Source of the DNA: Sphingomonas sp. CCH10-B3
GTDB lineage: Bacteria; Pseudomonadota; Alphaproteobacteria; Sphingomonadales; Sphingomonadaceae
Direction of reading: 5' to 3'
Length of the DNA stretch: 64,000 nt
Assembly (NCBI RefSeq): GCF_001556185.1
Contig: NZ_LSIJ01000083.1
Coordinates: forward strand, 1 to 64,000
Shown: piece by piece, positions 32,275 through 43,089 of the stretch
How positions within the stretch are numbered: the first letter of the stretch is position 1
Layout: every line of letters starts with the position of its first letter
The notes under the pieces: generated by a model
The model's database searches: none
Told to the model about the DNA's origin: nothing
Seen by the model: only the letters and a program-made list of their open reading frames with translations
Made by a program: the position numbers and the translations under genes

Positions 32275-33378
32275 GTGAAGCGGATCGTGCTGATAGTGTC
32301 GTTGCTATGCGCTGGCGGATGCAGCGCATCAGCGGACTCTGCCCAAGGGGCAGCGGCGGCGAATGCGGCCACGCCGTCTGCTCAAGCGGCACCGAAGCCC
32401 GCAGCCGCGCCAGCTACCAAACCTGTAGCGGCCACTGCGCCCGCAGTCGTTTTGCGACCTGGCGTGACGATCGTCACTGCTGCTGCCGAGGCGGAGGGCG
32501 ATTACGAATCGTTCAAGCGGGTCGTGGCGGTCGAGGGCGATGGGGGCTATCAACTCAGCTACACCCAGCGGCAGCGCGGGCGCGTGAAGACGATCGGCCG
32601 CCGTGTGACCGGTGCCGATGCCAATAACGGTCGCTATTACAAGGCCCGCTTCTGGGAAGGCGATCCCGAAACGATCGCCGGATCGACCGCGATTGGGCTA
32701 TCGCGCGCGGTGTTCGGCGAGCTGAAGGCTGGGAAATCGGCGACTGTCCGCTTCGATTATGGCGGGTCGATCCGCGACGTGACGCTGCGGCTCGCGCCCA
32801 ACCCGACACGCAGCTTTGCGGTGCTGATCGGTGATCGATCGGTGATGCTGCCCGTGATCGATGTCATCGGCGGCAGCGGGACTGACACTGTCCACGGGCT
32901 GTTCCTCGACGATCCGGCCAATCCGCTGATGCTCAACCTTGCGATCGGGGCGAATGCCGAGGCGCAGGTGCGGGTCGTGCGGATCGACGATCCACAGGCG
33001 ACCGGTGCGGCGCTGGCGCGCGCGCTGGCACAGCAGGGCGCACGCGCAGAGCTGCCCGGCATCTATTTCGAGACGGCCAAGGCGACCTTGCTCCCGCAAT
33101 CGCGCGCGGCGATTGATGCGGCGGCCGGCGTGCTGCGCGCCAATCCCGGCTGGCGGCTGGCGATTGAGGGGCATACCGACGCGATTGGTGGCGACGGCGC
33201 CAATCTGGCGCTGTCGCGGGCGCGGGCGGAGGCCGTGCTGCGTGCGCTGGCCGAGGCCGGTTTCGATGCGGGCCGTTTCACCGCCACAGGGTTTGGCGAG
33301 GCGCGGCCCCGCGCCCCTAACGACACGATCGAAGGGCGCGCCGCCAACCGGCGTGTCGAACTTCTCCGCTTGCCTTGA
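32275..33378 (+). CDS. OmpA-family envelope protein (probable lipoprotein)
   Basis: A 367-residue protein with a leader ending CAGGC, a plausible but weak lipobox. An Ala/Pro-rich linker follows, then a middle domain without a clear family, and a C-terminal OmpA-like peptidoglycan-binding domain (about 260-367: IYFETAKATLLPQSRAAIDA, LAIEGHTDAIGG, NRRVELLR). It should tether the outer membrane to peptidoglycan. The start is GTG at 32275. It stands between fusA and tuf, an unusual place. Confidence 0.78.
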   Translation: MKRIVLIVSLLCAGGCSASADSAQGAAAANAATPSAQAAPKPAAAPATKPVAATAPAVVLRPGVTIVTAAAEAEGDYESFKRVVAVEGDGGYQLSYTQRQRGRVKTIGRRVTGADANNGRYYKARFWEGDPETIAGSTAIGLSRAVFGELKAGKSATVRFDYGGSIRDVTLRLAPNPTRSFAVLIGDRSVMLPVIDVIGGSGTDTVHGLFLDDPANPLMLNLAIGANAEAQVRVVRIDDPQATGAALARALAQQGARAELPGIYFETAKATLLPQSRAAIDAAAGVLRANPGWRLAIEGHTDAIGGDGANLALSRARAEAVLRALAEAGFDAGRFTATGFGEARPRAPNDTIEGRAANRRVELLRLP

Positions 33379-33392
33379 TGGAACGAGACCAC

Positions 33393-33905
33393 ATGATGAA
33401 ACAGCTGACGATCGTGATTGCAGCACTCGCGCTGGCGGCATGCGGCAGCGGCGACAAGACCGAGCGGACGATCACGACTCCCGATGGTTCGACCATCAAG
33501 GTCGAGCAGAAGGACGGCGAGGACTCGGCCAAGATCACTTCGACCACCAATGACGGCACCGCGACGATCACCACTGGCAGCGGCGGGCAATGGCCCGCGA
33601 ATCTCGCCGATTACGCGCCCGCCTATCCCGGCGGTGAAGTCGGCGCGAGCTTTTCGGGCAGCTCGAAGGACGGCGCGGGCGGCATGGTGACCTTTACCAC
33701 CAGCGATTCGCCGGAGAAGGTGATCGAATTCTACAAGGCGCGCGCAGCGTCAGCGGGGCTGACCGATGTGTCCAACATGGACATCAACGGCGCCAAGATG
33801 TTCGGTGCAAGGGACGAAAAAACCGGGCGTTCGCTGTCGATCCAGGCAAGTATCGCCGATGGCAAGACGACGGCTGCCGTCACTTATGGTGCCGAGAAGA
33901 AATAG
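33393..33905 (+). CDS. Small lipoprotein of unknown function
   Basis: A 170-residue protein with a good lipoprotein signal (LALAAC, about residue 18). The mature part is Thr/Asp/Lys-rich, then becomes a compact domain with TFTTSDSPEKVIEFYKARA, similar in style to exported proteins of unknown function. It lies 14 bases after the OmpA-like gene and is probably co-transcribed. An ATG 15 bases upstream is an alternative start. Confidence 0.7.
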   Translation: MMKQLTIVIAALALAACGSGDKTERTITTPDGSTIKVEQKDGEDSAKITSTTNDGTATITTGSGGQWPANLADYAPAYPGGEVGASFSGSSKDGAGGMVTFTTSDSPEKVIEFYKARAASAGLTDVSNMDINGAKMFGARDEKTGRSLSIQASIADGKTTAAVTYGAEKK

Positions 33906-34041
33906 CCGCGCAGGATTGCCGCATAAATACTGGACAAGCGCGGTAGGCGTCGCCATATCGCGCCCGTGCCGGTCGTCGAGTCCGGGGCGATTTTCGCTCT
34001 AGCCAACCCGGCACGCTTGGGTTAAAGGCCCCGCTTCATCG

Positions 34042-34061
34042 CCGGCCCGTGTCAGGGCCGG
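34042..34061 (+). terminator. Hairpin upstream of tuf
   Basis: CCGGCCC, GTGTCA, GGGCCGG, followed by TGGTTTTCGTTT. This looks like an intrinsic terminator or leader hairpin between the lipoprotein gene and tuf, which suggests that tuf has its own promoter or is controlled by attenuation. Confidence 0.5.
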
Positions 34062-34183
34062 TGGTTTTCGTTTGGGGTTCGGCCCTCGCCAAGACGGCGC
34101 GGTTCCCTGATCCAGAAGTTTGAAGACGGGTTTATTCGCGCCGCGTGCCCGGCGGCGGTTCGGTTTGATAGACAGAGGAAGAA

Positions 34184-35377
34184 ATGGCGAAAGCAAAGTT
34201 CGATCGGAGCAAACCGCACCTGAACATCGGCACCATCGGCCACGTCGACCACGGCAAGACGTCGCTGACGGCGGCGATCACCAAGGTGCTGTCCGAGGAA
34301 GGTCTCTCGGAAAAGGTTGACTTCGAAAACATCGACAAGGCTCCCGAAGAGCGCGAGCGCGGCATCACGATCTCGACCGCGCACGTCGAGTATGAGACCA
34401 AGAACCGCCACTATGCGCACGTCGATTGCCCCGGCCACGCCGACTATGTGAAGAACATGATCACCGGCGCCGCGCAGATGGACGGTGCGATCCTGGTGGT
34501 CGCAGCGACCGACGGCCCGATGCCGCAGACGAAGGAGCACATCCTGCTCGCGCGTCAGGTCGGCGTGCCGACGATGGTCGTGTTCCTGAACAAGGTCGAT
34601 CTGGTCGACGACGAGGAAATCCTCGAGCTGGTTGAGCTGGAAATCCGTGAGGAACTGTCGAAGCGCGACTTTGACGGCGACAATATTCCGATCATTCGTG
34701 GTTCGGCAACGGCGGCGCTCAACGGCACCGACGAGAAGCTGGGCAAGGAAGCGATCCTCGCGCTGATGGCCGCGGTCGACGAATCGATCCCGCAGCCCGA
34801 TCGTCCGCTCGACAAGCCGTTCATGATGCCGATCGAAGACGTGTTCTCGATCTCGGGTCGCGGCACCGTCGTCACCGGTCGTGTCGAAACCGGCGTGGTC
34901 AAGGTCGGCGAGGAAGTCGAAATCGTCGGCATCCAGGAAACCACCCGCAAGACCGTCGTCACCGGCGTCGAAATGTTCCGCAAGCTGCTCGATCAGGGCC
35001 AGGCCGGCGACAACATTGGCGCGCTGATCCGCGGCGTTGCCCGTGACGAAGTCGAGCGTGGCCAGGTTCTCGCCAAGCCGGGTTCGATCAAACCGCACAC
35101 CGACTTCCAGTCGGAAGTGTACGTGCTGTCGAAGGACGAAGGTGGCCGTCACACGCCGTTCTTCGCCAACTATCGTCCGCAGTTCTACTTCCGCACGACG
35201 GACGTCACCGGCACGGTCGAGCTGCCCGAGGGCACCGAAATGGTCATGCCCGGCGACAACATCGCGCTCGGCGTCAAGCTGATCGCGCCGATCGCCATGG
35301 ACGTCGGCCAGCGCTTCACCATCCGTGAGGGTGGCCGCACCGTCGGTGCAGGCGTCGTCAGCACGATCCTGAAGTAA
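34184..35377 (+). CDS. tuf: Elongation factor Tu
   Basis: GTPase that carries aminoacyl-tRNA to the ribosome, 397 residues. [11 protein letters not shown], the RGITIS effector loop, [20 protein letters not shown] and the kirromycin-region GGRHTPFF are intact. AGAGGAAGAA precedes the ATG. A strong terminator-like hairpin follows. Only this copy is visible in the window. Confidence 0.97.
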   Translation: MAKAKFDRSKPHLNIGTIGHVDHGKTSLTAAITKVLSEEGLSEKVDFENIDKAPEERERGITISTAHVEYETKNRHYAHVDCPGHADYVKNMITGAAQMDGAILVVAATDGPMPQTKEHILLARQVGVPTMVVFLNKVDLVDDEEILELVELEIREELSKRDFDGDNIPIIRGSATAALNGTDEKLGKEAILALMAAVDESIPQPDRPLDKPFMMPIEDVFSISGRGTVVTGRVETGVVKVGEEVEIVGIQETTRKTVVTGVEMFRKLLDQGQAGDNIGALIRGVARDEVERGQVLAKPGSIKPHTDFQSEVYVLSKDEGGRHTPFFANYRPQFYFRTTDVTGTVELPEGTEMVMPGDNIALGVKLIAPIAMDVGQRFTIREGGRTVGAGVVSTILK

Positions 35378-35394
35378 GCTTGCAAAAAAATGTG

Positions 35395-35434
35395 CCGCCC
35401 GGGCCTCGACGAGGGGCCCGGGCGGTTGCATTTT
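35395..35434 (+). terminator. Rho-independent-type terminator after tuf
   Basis: An 11-bp perfect stem, CCGCCCGGGCC (35395-35405) and GGCCCGGGCGG (35415-35425), with a 9-base loop and a TTGCATTTT tail. It separates tuf from the S10 operon. Confidence 0.75.
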
Positions 35435-35535
35435 AATAGAGGCATCGTTACTGCGCCGCCTCCTGTTCTGTTTTAAAAGTCAAAGCCCGGCAACGGGCCC
35501 GCTCTTTCGCATCGGTAGGGACCAAGGTTCGTCTT

Positions 35536-35844
35536 ATGGACAGCAATATCCGCATTCGCCTGAAGGCGTTTGATCATCGCGTGCTCGATCAGGCGACCGG
35601 CGATATCGCCGACACCGCCCGCCGCACCGGCGCGCTCATCCGTGGTCCCATCCCGTTGCCTACCCGCATCGAGAAGTTCACGGTCAACCGTGGCCCCCAC
35701 ATCGACAAGAAGTCGCGCGAGCAGTTCGAAGTGCGCACCTACAAGCGCATGCTCGACATCGTGCAGCCGACGCCGCAGACGGTCGACGCGCTGATGAAGC
35801 TCGATCTCGCGGCAGGCGTTGACGTGGAGATCAAGCTGGCGTAA
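35536..35844 (+). CDS. rpsJ: 30S ribosomal protein S10
   Basis: 102 residues, with [16 protein letters not shown] and the [18 protein letters not shown] loop used by NusB in antitermination. It starts with MDSN. First gene of the S10 operon. It is separated from rplC by 277 bases, unusually long for this pair. Confidence 0.96.
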   Translation: MDSNIRIRLKAFDHRVLDQATGDIADTARRTGALIRGPIPLPTRIEKFTVNRGPHIDKKSREQFEVRTYKRMLDIVQPTPQTVDALMKLDLAAGVDVEIKLA

Positions 35845-35991
35845 TGGCGCCGCTTCCTGACCGGATTCAAGGATTCGCGCTGCCCCTGCATTGGGGGTTC
35901 CTGGCCTCCGGCACTGCCGGTTCGAAGGAAGCAAAAGCGCACCAAGGTTGAGAGCCACTGGCTCCACACATAAGGGATACCGCCGGGCATG

Positions 35992-36040
35992 CCCGGGCTG
36001 CGTCCCCCGTCGCGCCCGGGCAACCGGGCACCAGCCCGGG
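35992..36040 (+). ncRNA. Structured leader between rpsJ and rplC (nested hairpin with GCAA loop)
   Basis: The outer stem CCCGGGCTG (35992-36000) pairs with CAGCCCGGG (36032-36040). The inner stem GCCCGG / CCGGGC (36014-36029) closes a GCAA tetraloop, a GNRA loop. The right outer arm overlaps a GGGACGGGG that could instead pair with CCCCGTC, so two exclusive folds are possible. It is a candidate ribosomal-protein leader or attenuator, inferred only from sequence. Confidence 0.5.
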
Positions 36041-36121
36041 ACGGGGCTCGCATCGATTTATGGGCTGATACGCCCGCCGCGGATTGTCCGGGGCGGGCCT
36101 CTGTATTGAAGGAGCATGGTC

Positions 36122-36874
36122 ATGCGCACTGGCGTGATCGCGAAGAAAATGGGGATGACCCGCTTGTTCCAGGACGATGGTCGGCACGTGCCGGTCACCG
36201 TTCTCCAGCTCGAGAAGCTGCAGGTTGTCGCGCGCCGCGAGACCGAGCGTGACGGCTATGTCGCGCTTCAGCTCGGCGCAGGCACGGCGAAGGCGAAGAA
36301 CGTCGCCAAGCCGCAGCGTGGCCACTTCGGCAAGGCCGAAGTCGAGCCCAAGGCGAAGCTCGCCGAGTTCCGCGTGTCGGAAGACGCGCTGCTCGACGTT
36401 GGTGCCGAAATCGGCGCCGACCATTTCATTCCCGGCCAATATGTCGACGTCCAGGGCTACACGCAGGGCAAGGGCTTTGCCGGCGCGATGAAGCGCTGGG
36501 GCTTCGGCGGCTTGCGCGCGACGCACGGCGTGTCGGTCTCGCACCGCTCGCACGGCTCGACCGGCAACCGTCAGGACCCGGGCAAGGTCTTCAAGAACAA
36601 GAAGATGGCGGGTCACATGGGCGACCGCCAGCGCACGCAGCAGAATCTGGAAATCGTGTCGACCGACGTCGAGCGCGGCCTCATCTTCATCAAGGGCTCG
36701 GTGCCCGGATCGAAGGGCGGCTGGCTGATCGTCAAGGACGCAGTGAAGATCGCGCGTCCGGCGGAAGCGCCGTACCCCGCTGCGCTCAAGTCCGCCGCCA
36801 ACAGCAACCAGGCTGCCGACACGCCCGCCGAAGACACGGCAGCGGTCGACACCACCGACGGCCAGGAGGGCTGA
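36122..36874 (+). CDS. rplC: 50S ribosomal protein L3
   Basis: 250 residues beginning [20 protein letters not shown], with the [11 protein letters not shown] region that contacts 23S rRNA. It has a short acidic C-terminal extension rich in Ala and Asp compared with E. coli (209 residues). The ATG at 36122 is preferred because GGAG lies 8 bases before it. The ATG at 36116 is too close to that site. Confidence 0.96.
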   Translation: MRTGVIAKKMGMTRLFQDDGRHVPVTVLQLEKLQVVARRETERDGYVALQLGAGTAKAKNVAKPQRGHFGKAEVEPKAKLAEFRVSEDALLDVGAEIGADHFIPGQYVDVQGYTQGKGFAGAMKRWGFGGLRATHGVSVSHRSHGSTGNRQDPGKVFKNKKMAGHMGDRQRTQQNLEIVSTDVERGLIFIKGSVPGSKGGWLIVKDAVKIARPAEAPYPAALKSAANSNQAADTPAEDTAAVDTTDGQEG

Positions 36875-36879
36875 GCGTC

Positions 36880-37512
36880 ATGAAGATTCAGATCTCCACT
36901 CTCGCCGACGGCTTTGTGGCCGGCAAGGACGAGCTCGACCTGTCGGACGATGTGTTCGGTCTCGAGCCGCGTGCCGACATCCTGCACCGCGTCGTCACCT
37001 GGCAACTCGAAAAGCGTCGCGGCACCGCCCGCGGCACTCGTGAGCGTGCCGATGTCGCGCGCACCGGCAAGAAGTTCGGTCGCCAGAAGGGCGGCGGTAC
37101 CGCCCGTCACGGTGATCGCCGCGCGCCGGTGTTCATCGGCGGTGGTAAGGCGCACGGCGCCCGCGTCCGCGACTTCAACCCGTCGCTCAACAAGAAGGTG
37201 CGCGCGCTCGGCCTGAAGATGGCGCTGTCGGCAAAGGCCCGCGAGGGCAAGCTGGTCGTGCTCGACACGCTGGTGGTCGACAATGCCAAGACCGCAGTGC
37301 TCGCCAAGAGCTTCGAAGCGACCGGCTCGAAGCGCGCGCTCGTCATCGACGGCGACATGGTTGAATCGAGCTTCGCGCTCGCCGCTGGCAACATCCGCGC
37401 GATCGACGTGCTGCCGGCCGCCGGCGCCAACGTCTACGACATTCTTAAAGCCGACACGCTGGTGCTCAGCCGCGCCGCGGTCGAAAAGCTGGAGGCGCGC
37501 TTCAATGGCTAA
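36880..37512 (+). CDS. rplD: 50S ribosomal protein L4
   Basis: 210 residues. The tunnel loop contains the [18 protein letters not shown] motif, conserved for macrolide-site contacts. The end overlaps rplW by 8 bases. In E. coli L4 also represses the S10 operon. Confidence 0.95.
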   Translation: MKIQISTLADGFVAGKDELDLSDDVFGLEPRADILHRVVTWQLEKRRGTARGTRERADVARTGKKFGRQKGGGTARHGDRRAPVFIGGGKAHGARVRDFNPSLNKKVRALGLKMALSAKAREGKLVVLDTLVVDNAKTAVLAKSFEATGSKRALVIDGDMVESSFALAAGNIRAIDVLPAAGANVYDILKADTLVLSRAAVEKLEARFNG

Positions 37513-37819
37513 GAAGGCGAAGGCAGCCGTTGATACGCGTCATTACGACGTGATCGTGGCGCCGCACATCACCGAAAAGGCAACGCTGCTGAGCGAGCAC
37601 AACGCGGTTGTGTTCAAGGTGGCGGGCGATGCGACCAAGCCCGAGATCAAGGCCGCCGTGGAAGCGCTGTTCGACGTGAACGTCACCGGCGTCAACACGA
37701 TGGTGCAAAAGGGCAAGACCAAGAAGTGGAAGGGCAAGCCCTACACGCGGTCTGACGTGAAGAAAGCGATCGTGACCCTGAAAGACGGGCAGTCGATCGA
37801 TGTGACGACGGGGATCTGA
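37505..37819 (+). CDS. rplW: 50S ribosomal protein L23
   Basis: 104 residues, with [19 protein letters not shown] and the [16 protein letters not shown] loop that binds trigger factor and SRP near the tunnel exit. The ATG at 37505 lies inside the end of rplD. Confidence 0.95.
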   Translation: MAKKAKAAVDTRHYDVIVAPHITEKATLLSEHNAVVFKVAGDATKPEIKAAVEALFDVNVTGVNTMVQKGKTKKWKGKPYTRSDVKKAIVTLKDGQSIDVTTGI

Positions 37820-37824
37820 GGGTC

Positions 37825-38676
37825 ATGGCACTCAAGCATTACAACCCGACCAGCCCGGCACGCCGTGGCCTGATCCTTGTCGACCGTTCGGGTCTGCACA
37901 AGGGCGGCCCGGTGAAGGCGCTGACCGAAGGCAAGCGCAAGACCGGTGGCCGCAACAACAAGGGCCATGTCACCTCGCGTGGTATCGCCGGTGGTCACAA
38001 GCAGCGTTATCGCCTGGTCGATTTCAAGCGCCGCCTGTGGGATGTCGAAGGCACGGTCGAGCGGATCGAATATGATCCCAACCGCACGGCCTTCATCGCG
38101 CTCGTCAACTATGGCGCCGATGAAGAAGGCAAGGACCGGCTGGCGTACATCATCGCGCCGCAGCGTCTGGCCGTCGGCGACAAGGTGATCGCAGGCAAGA
38201 AGACCGACGTGAAGCCGGGCAACGCGATGGAGCTCGGCCAGATGCCGGTCGGCACCATCATTCACAACGTCGAGATGAAGCCCGGCAAGGGCGGTCAGCT
38301 CGCGCGCTCGGCCGGCACCTATGTGCAGGTCGTCGGTCGCGACAAGGGCATGGTGATGATCCGCCTCAACTCGGGCGAGCAGCGCTATATCCGCAGCGAT
38401 TGCATGGGCACGGTGGGCGCGGTGTCGAACCCCGACAACGCCAACACCAATCTGGCGAAGGCCGGCCGCAATCGCTGGCTCGGCAAGCGCCCGCTGACGC
38501 GCGGCGTGGCCAAGAACCCGGTCGACCACCCGCACGGCGGTGGCGAAGGCCGGACCTCGGGCGGTCGCCATCCGGTGACCCCGTGGGGCAAGCCGACCAA
38601 GGGTGCGCGCACCCGCCACAACAAGGCGACGGACAAGATGATCATCCGCTCGCGCCACGCGAAGAAGAAGGGCTAA
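37825..38676 (+). CDS. rplB: 50S ribosomal protein L2
   Basis: 283 residues, slightly longer than in E. coli. It has [12 protein letters not shown] at the start, [14 protein letters not shown], and the C-terminal [16 protein letters not shown] with the conserved His near the peptidyl-transferase centre. It starts six bases after rplW. Confidence 0.96.
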   Translation: MALKHYNPTSPARRGLILVDRSGLHKGGPVKALTEGKRKTGGRNNKGHVTSRGIAGGHKQRYRLVDFKRRLWDVEGTVERIEYDPNRTAFIALVNYGADEEGKDRLAYIIAPQRLAVGDKVIAGKKTDVKPGNAMELGQMPVGTIIHNVEMKPGKGGQLARSAGTYVQVVGRDKGMVMIRLNSGEQRYIRSDCMGTVGAVSNPDNANTNLAKAGRNRWLGKRPLTRGVAKNPVDHPHGGGEGRTSGGRHPVTPWGKPTKGARTRHNKATDKMIIRSRHAKKKG

Positions 38677-38682
38677 ACGCAC

Positions 38683-38958
38683 ATGGCTCGTTCCGTCTGG
38701 AAGGGTCCGTTCGTGGACCTCCACCTGCTGAAGAAGGCGCAGACCGCGCAGGAATCGGGCGCGCGCGCACCGATCAAGACCTGGTCGCGCCGTTCGACGA
38801 TCCTGCCCGACTTCGTCGGCCTGACGTTCAACGTCTACAACGGTCGCAAGTTCGTGCCGGTTTCGGTCAACGAAGACATGGTCGGCATGAAGCTCGGCGA
38901 ATTCGCGCCGACCCGCTTCTTCCCGGGCCATGCTGCCGACAAGAAGGGCAAGCGCTGA
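38683..38958 (+). CDS. rpsS: 30S ribosomal protein S19
   Basis: 91 residues with [18 protein letters not shown] and the [16 protein letters not shown] core. The stop overlaps the rplV start (TGATG). Confidence 0.95.
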   Translation: MARSVWKGPFVDLHLLKKAQTAQESGARAPIKTWSRRSTILPDFVGLTFNVYNGRKFVPVSVNEDMVGMKLGEFAPTRFFPGHAADKKGKR

Positions 38959-39338
38959 TGGGCAAGCAAGCAGCTCCGCGCCGCGTGGCCGCCAATGAGG
39001 CGCTGTCGGTCGGCACCCAGATCCGTGGTTCGGCGCAGAAGCTGAACCTCGTCGCGGGCCTGATCCGCGGCAAGAAGGCGGGTGACGCAATGAACATCCT
39101 GCAGTTCTCGACCAAGGCGATGGCCGTCGAGGCACGCAAGGTGCTCGCGTCGGCGATCGCCAATGCGGAAAACAACCACAATCTCGACGTCGACGCGCTC
39201 GTCGTCGCCGAAGCAAGCGTGGGCAAGGGCATCGTGATGAAGCGCTTCGCCACGCGCGGCCGCGGCAAGTCGACCCGCATCCTCAAGCCGTTCTCGCGGC
39301 TGCGGATCGTGGTGCGTGAACAGCAGGAAGAAGCATAA
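38958..39338 (+). CDS. rplV: 50S ribosomal protein L22
   Basis: 126 residues. It has the [19 protein letters not shown] block and the tunnel hairpin ([16 protein letters not shown]). Its ATG overlaps the rpsS stop and its stop overlaps rpsC (TAATG). An N-terminal extension MGKQAAPRR is typical of alphaproteobacteria. Confidence 0.95.
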   Translation: MGKQAAPRRVAANEALSVGTQIRGSAQKLNLVAGLIRGKKAGDAMNILQFSTKAMAVEARKVLASAIANAENNHNLDVDALVVAEASVGKGIVMKRFATRGRGKSTRILKPFSRLRIVVREQQEEA

Positions 39339-40033
39339 TGGGTCAGAAATCCAATCCCATTGGTCTGCGCCTGCAGATCAACCGCACCTGGGACAGCCGC
39401 TGGTATGCCGACGGCGCCGACTATGGTCGCCTGCTGCTCGAAGACCTGCGCATCCGCGAATTCATCATGAAGACGCTGCCGCAGGCGGCGATTTCGAAGG
39501 TGGTGATCGATCGGCCGGCGAAGCTGTGCCGCATCTCGATCTTCGCTGCACGCCCCGGCGTGATCATCGGCAAGAAGGGCGCCGACATCGAAAAGCTTCG
39601 CAAGAAGCTCGCTTCGATGACCTCGTCGGACGTGTCGCTGAACATCGTCGAAATCCGCAAGCCGGAAATCGACGCCAAGCTCGTCGCGCAGGGCATTGCC
39701 GATCAGCTCGAGCGTCGTATCGCTTTCCGCCGCGCGATGAAGCGTGCAGTGCAGTCGGCGATGCGGCTGGGTGCCGAAGGCATCCGGATCAATTGCGGCG
39801 GTCGCCTCGGCGGCGCCGAAATCGCGCGCTCGGAATGGTATCGCGAAGGTCGCGTGCCGCTCCACACACTACGCGCGAACGTCGATTACGCCGAAGCGCA
39901 GGCCCACACCGCTTATGGTGTGTGCGGCGTGAAGGTGTGGATCTTCAAGGGCGAAATTCTGGGTCACGACCCGATGGCGCAAGACCGGCTGATGATGGAA
40001 GCGCAGACTTCCGGCGTCCGCCCGGCCCGTTGA
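39338..40033 (+). CDS. rpsC: 30S ribosomal protein S3
   Basis: 231 residues. A KH domain is present ([18 protein letters not shown]) and the mRNA-helicase arginines in the central region are conserved. [20 protein letters not shown] is the canonical start. The segment before the stop is QTSGVRPAR. Confidence 0.96.
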   Translation: MGQKSNPIGLRLQINRTWDSRWYADGADYGRLLLEDLRIREFIMKTLPQAAISKVVIDRPAKLCRISIFAARPGVIIGKKGADIEKLRKKLASMTSSDVSLNIVEIRKPEIDAKLVAQGIADQLERRIAFRRAMKRAVQSAMRLGAEGIRINCGGRLGGAEIARSEWYREGRVPLHTLRANVDYAEAQAHTAYGVCGVKVWIFKGEILGHDPMAQDRLMMEAQTSGVRPAR

Positions 40034-40059
40034 TAGCGCTTCGCTGAGGAATCTGAGCA

Positions 40060-40491
40060 ATGTTGCAGCCAAAAAAGACCAAGTTCCGCAAGGCCTTCAA
40101 GGGCCGCATCCATGGCAAGGCCACGGGTGGATCGGACCTCAACTTCGGCTCCTATGGGCTGAAGGCGATGGAGCCCGACCGGATCACCGCGCGCCAGATC
40201 GAAGCGGCGCGCCGCGCGATCACGCGTCACATCAAGCGCCAGGGTCGCCTCTGGATCCGCGTGTTCCCCGACGTGCCGGTGTCGTCGAAGCCTGCCGAAG
40301 TCCGCATGGGCTCGGGCAAGGGTTCGCCCGAATTCTGGGCAGCGCGGGTGAAGCCGGGCCGCATCCTGTTCGAACTTGACGGCGTGCCGGGTCCGGTTGC
40401 CGCCGTCGCTTTCGAGCGCGCGGCAATGAAGCTGCCGATCAAGGTCAAGGTTGTCGCCCGCCTCGGCGATACCTCGCATCTGGAAGGTTGA
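40060..40491 (+). CDS. rplP: 50S ribosomal protein L16
   Basis: 143 residues, with [36 protein letters not shown] and the [17 protein letters not shown] loop where Arg hydroxylation occurs in E. coli. It runs to within five bases of the rpmC start. Confidence 0.95.
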   Translation: MLQPKKTKFRKAFKGRIHGKATGGSDLNFGSYGLKAMEPDRITARQIEAARRAITRHIKRQGRLWIRVFPDVPVSSKPAEVRMGSGKGSPEFWAARVKPGRILFELDGVPGPVAAVAFERAAMKLPIKVKVVARLGDTSHLEG

Positions 40492-40496
40492 GGGCG

Positions 40497-40712
40497 ATGA
40501 GCAAGAACAAGAACACGGTTGCCGACCTGCGCACCAAGAGCGACGACCAGATGACCGAGCAGCTCGGACAGCTGAAGCGCGAAGCGTTCAACCTGCGTTT
40601 CCAGGCGGCGACCAGTCAGCTCGAGAAGCCGGCGCGCGTCAAGGAAGTCCGCCGCAGCATCGCGCGCATCAAGACCCTGCAGGCCGAGCGCGCACGCTCG
40701 GCCGCGAAGTGA
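40497..40712 (+). CDS. rpmC: 50S ribosomal protein L29
   Basis: 71 residues forming a helical hairpin ([36 protein letters not shown]). The start is [14 protein letters not shown] at 40497. The upstream TTG adds only three residues and is unlikely. It lies between rplP and rpsQ. Confidence 0.93.
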   Translation: MSKNKNTVADLRTKSDDQMTEQLGQLKREAFNLRFQAATSQLEKPARVKEVRRSIARIKTLQAERARSAAK

Positions 40713-40722
40713 GGATTTAGAC

Positions 40723-40995
40723 ATGCCGAAGCGCGTGCTGACCGGACAGATCGTGTCCGACAAGGGCAACAAGACGGTGGTGGTGAATGTCGAGCGCAAG
40801 GTGAAGCACCCGCTCTACGGCAAGATCATCCGTCGCTCGAAGAAGTACCACGCCCATGACGAGGGCAATGAATACAAGGCTGGCGAAGTCGTGCGGATCG
40901 AAGAGACCGCGCCGATCAGCAAGCTGAAGACCTGGAAGGTGATCGAGCGGGTCAACACCCATGCGACGCCCGAGCGAGTCGACGTCGACGCATAA
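40723..40995 (+). CDS. rpsQ: 30S ribosomal protein S17
   Basis: 90 residues with the oligonucleotide-binding fold: [20 protein letters not shown] and [19 protein letters not shown]. Ends the S10 block. Confidence 0.95.
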   Translation: MPKRVLTGQIVSDKGNKTVVVNVERKVKHPLYGKIIRRSKKYHAHDEGNEYKAGEVVRIEETAPISKLKTWKVIERVNTHATPERVDVDA

Positions 40996-41062
40996 GCGCT
41001 GGCGCTAGTTTAGGCGGGGCTCGGTCGGAAACCGACCCCAAGGTGAAGAAGGAACCGGATCG

Positions 41063-41431
41063 ATGATCCAGATGCAGTCCAATCTCGAGGTCGCTGACAA
41101 CAGCGGCGCGAAGCGGGTGCAGTGCATCAAGGTGCTGGGCGGCTCGAAGCGTCGCACGGCCGGTGTGGGCGACATCATCGTCGTCAGCATCAAGGAAGCA
41201 CAGCCCCGCGGCAAGGTGAAGAAGGGCGACGTGCACCGCGCCGTCATCGTGCGCACGGCGAAGGACATTCGCCGCGCCGATGGCTCGGTGATCCGTTTCG
41301 ACACCAACGCCGCCGTGCTGGTCAACAAGAACGAGGAGCCGATCGGTACCCGTATCTTCGGGCCGGTCGTGCGCGAACTTCGTGGCAAGAAGCACATGAA
41401 GATCATCAGCCTTGCGCCGGAGGTGCTGTAA
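41063..41431 (+). CDS. rplN: 50S ribosomal protein L14
   Basis: 122 residues. It starts [19 protein letters not shown] and ends in [11 protein letters not shown]. Here the spc part begins. The 67 bases before it have AAGGAA near the start. Confidence 0.96.
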   Translation: MIQMQSNLEVADNSGAKRVQCIKVLGGSKRRTAGVGDIIVVSIKEAQPRGKVKKGDVHRAVIVRTAKDIRRADGSVIRFDTNAAVLVNKNEEPIGTRIFGPVVRELRGKKHMKIISLAPEVL

Positions 41432-41751
41432 TGGCCGCCGCAAAGATCAAGAAGGGTGACACCGTCGTCGTCCTGTCCGGCAAGGACAAGGGCAAGACCG
41501 GCGAAGTCACGCGCGCCATGCCGAAGGACGGCAAGGTCGTCGTGTCGGGCGTGAACATCGCGACCCGCCACAAGAAGCCGAGCCAGACCGACCCGCAGGG
41601 CGGTCTCGACAAGTTCGAAGCGCCGCTCCACGTCTCGAAGGTCGCGCTTGCCGACCCCAAGACCGGCGCACCCACCCGCGTCCGCTTCGAAGAGCGCGAC
41701 GGCAAGAAGGTCCGCGTGGCCGTGAAGTCGGGGGAGGTCGTCAATGGCTGA
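41431..41751 (+). CDS. rplX: 50S ribosomal protein L24
   Basis: 106 residues with the KOW motif [20 protein letters not shown]. The ATG overlaps the rplN stop (TAATG), and the end overlaps rplE by 8 bases. Confidence 0.95.
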   Translation: MAAAKIKKGDTVVVLSGKDKGKTGEVTRAMPKDGKVVVSGVNIATRHKKPSQTDPQGGLDKFEAPLHVSKVALADPKTGAPTRVRFEERDGKKVRVAVKSGEVVNG

Positions 41752-42322
41752 TGTTTATGTGCCCCGGATGAAGGCGCTCTATGATGCGTCGATCGTCAAG
41801 GCGATGACCGAGAAGTTCGGTTACAAGAACCACATGGAAGTGCCCAGGATCGAGAAGATCGTCCTGAACATGGGTGTGGGCGAAGCGACGCAGGACAAGA
41901 AGAAGGTCGAGCAGGCCGCGGCTGAAATGGAGCTGATCGCGGGGCAGAAGCCCGTCGTGACGCGCGCCAAGAAGTCGATCGCGCAGTTCAAGCTGCGCGA
42001 AGGCATGCCGATCGGCTGCAAGGTGACGCTGCGTCGTGAGCGGATGTACGAGTTTCTCGACCGCTTCATCACGATCGCACTGCCGCGCGTGCGCGACTTT
42101 CGCGGTCTGAACCCCAAGTCGTTCGACGGGCGCGGCAACTATGCCTGTGGCCTTAAGGAACAGCTGATCTTCCCGGAAATCAGCTACGACAAGGTCGACA
42201 AGATCCGCGGCATGGACGTGATCGTCACGACCACGGCCAAGACCGACGAGGAAGCGCGCGAACTGCTCCGGCTGTTCGGCTTCCCGTTCCCGATCGAAGC
42301 AGCCGAGAAGAAGGCCGCATAA
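41744..42322 (+). CDS. rplE: 50S ribosomal protein L5
   Basis: 192 residues, including the 5S rRNA-binding [11 protein letters not shown] strand and the [17 protein letters not shown] segment. Start inside the end of rplX. Confidence 0.96.
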   Translation: MADVYVPRMKALYDASIVKAMTEKFGYKNHMEVPRIEKIVLNMGVGEATQDKKKVEQAAAEMELIAGQKPVVTRAKKSIAQFKLREGMPIGCKVTLRRERMYEFLDRFITIALPRVRDFRGLNPKSFDGRGNYACGLKEQLIFPEISYDKVDKIRGMDVIVTTTAKTDEEARELLRLFGFPFPIEAAEKKAA

Positions 42323-42378
42323 TTGCAATTGGCGACCGGTTACGTGGTCGATGAAGGAAAAGAAGAGAGCTTAAGTCC

Positions 42379-42684
42379 ATGGCGAAACTGAGTTCGATCA
42401 ACAAGAATGAGCGTCGCAAGAAGCTGGTGAAGAAATACGCCGGCCGCTATGCGAAGCTGAAGGCGATCGCGAATGACAAGGCGCTCGACGATACCGAGCG
42501 GCTGATCGCGCGCCTGAAGCTGGCCGAAGTGCCGCGCAACGGCAACCCGACGCGCATTCGCAACCGGTGCGAGCTGACCGGCCGCCCGCGCGCCTATTAC
42601 CGCAAGTTCCGCCTCTGCCGCGTGCAGCTCCGCGAACTGGCCAATAAGGGCCTGATTCCCGGCGTCACGAAGTCGAGCTGGTAA
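42379..42684 (+). CDS. rpsN: 30S ribosomal protein S14 (non-zinc form)
   Basis: 101 residues. It is the long C-minus form: it has [20 protein letters not shown] but no CxxC zinc pairs, so assembly does not need zinc. It ends VTKSSW. Confidence 0.95.
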   Translation: MAKLSSINKNERRKKLVKKYAGRYAKLKAIANDKALDDTERLIARLKLAEVPRNGNPTRIRNRCELTGRPRAYYRKFRLCRVQLRELANKGLIPGVTKSSW

Positions 42685-42693
42685 GGACGAGAT

Positions 42694-43089
42694 ATGGCAT
42701 TGACCGACCCCATTGGTGACATGCTCACCCGCATCCGCAACGGCCAGCGCGCGCGCAAGGACAGCGTCCTGTCGCCGGCGTCGAAGCTGCGCGTCCGCGT
42801 GCTCGACGTGCTTCAGCGCGAAGGCTATATCCGCGGCTATTCCGAGGAAGAGATGGGCCCTGCCAAGGGTATCCGCATCGAACTCAAATATTTCGAGGGC
42901 CAGCCCGCGATCAAGCATGTCGCGCGCGTGTCGAAGCCCGGTCGCCGGGTCTATTCGGGCGCGCAGGATCTGCCGCGCGTGATGAACGGCCTGGGCATCA
43001 CCATCGTGTCGACGCCGCGTGGCGTTCTGTCGGACGCCGAAGCGCGCGACCAGAACGTCGGTGGCGAAGTGCTGGCGGAGGTATTCTGA
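42694..43089 (+). CDS. rpsH: 30S ribosomal protein S8
   Basis: 131 residues, [20 protein letters not shown] at the start and the ISTPRG-like block [14 protein letters not shown] at the end. In E. coli it represses the spc operon at the rplE region. Its stop touches the rplF start. Confidence 0.96.
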   Translation: MALTDPIGDMLTRIRNGQRARKDSVLSPASKLRVRVLDVLQREGYIRGYSEEEMGPAKGIRIELKYFEGQPAIKHVARVSKPGRRVYSGAQDLPRVMNGLGITIVSTPRGVLSDAEARDQNVGGEVLAEVF

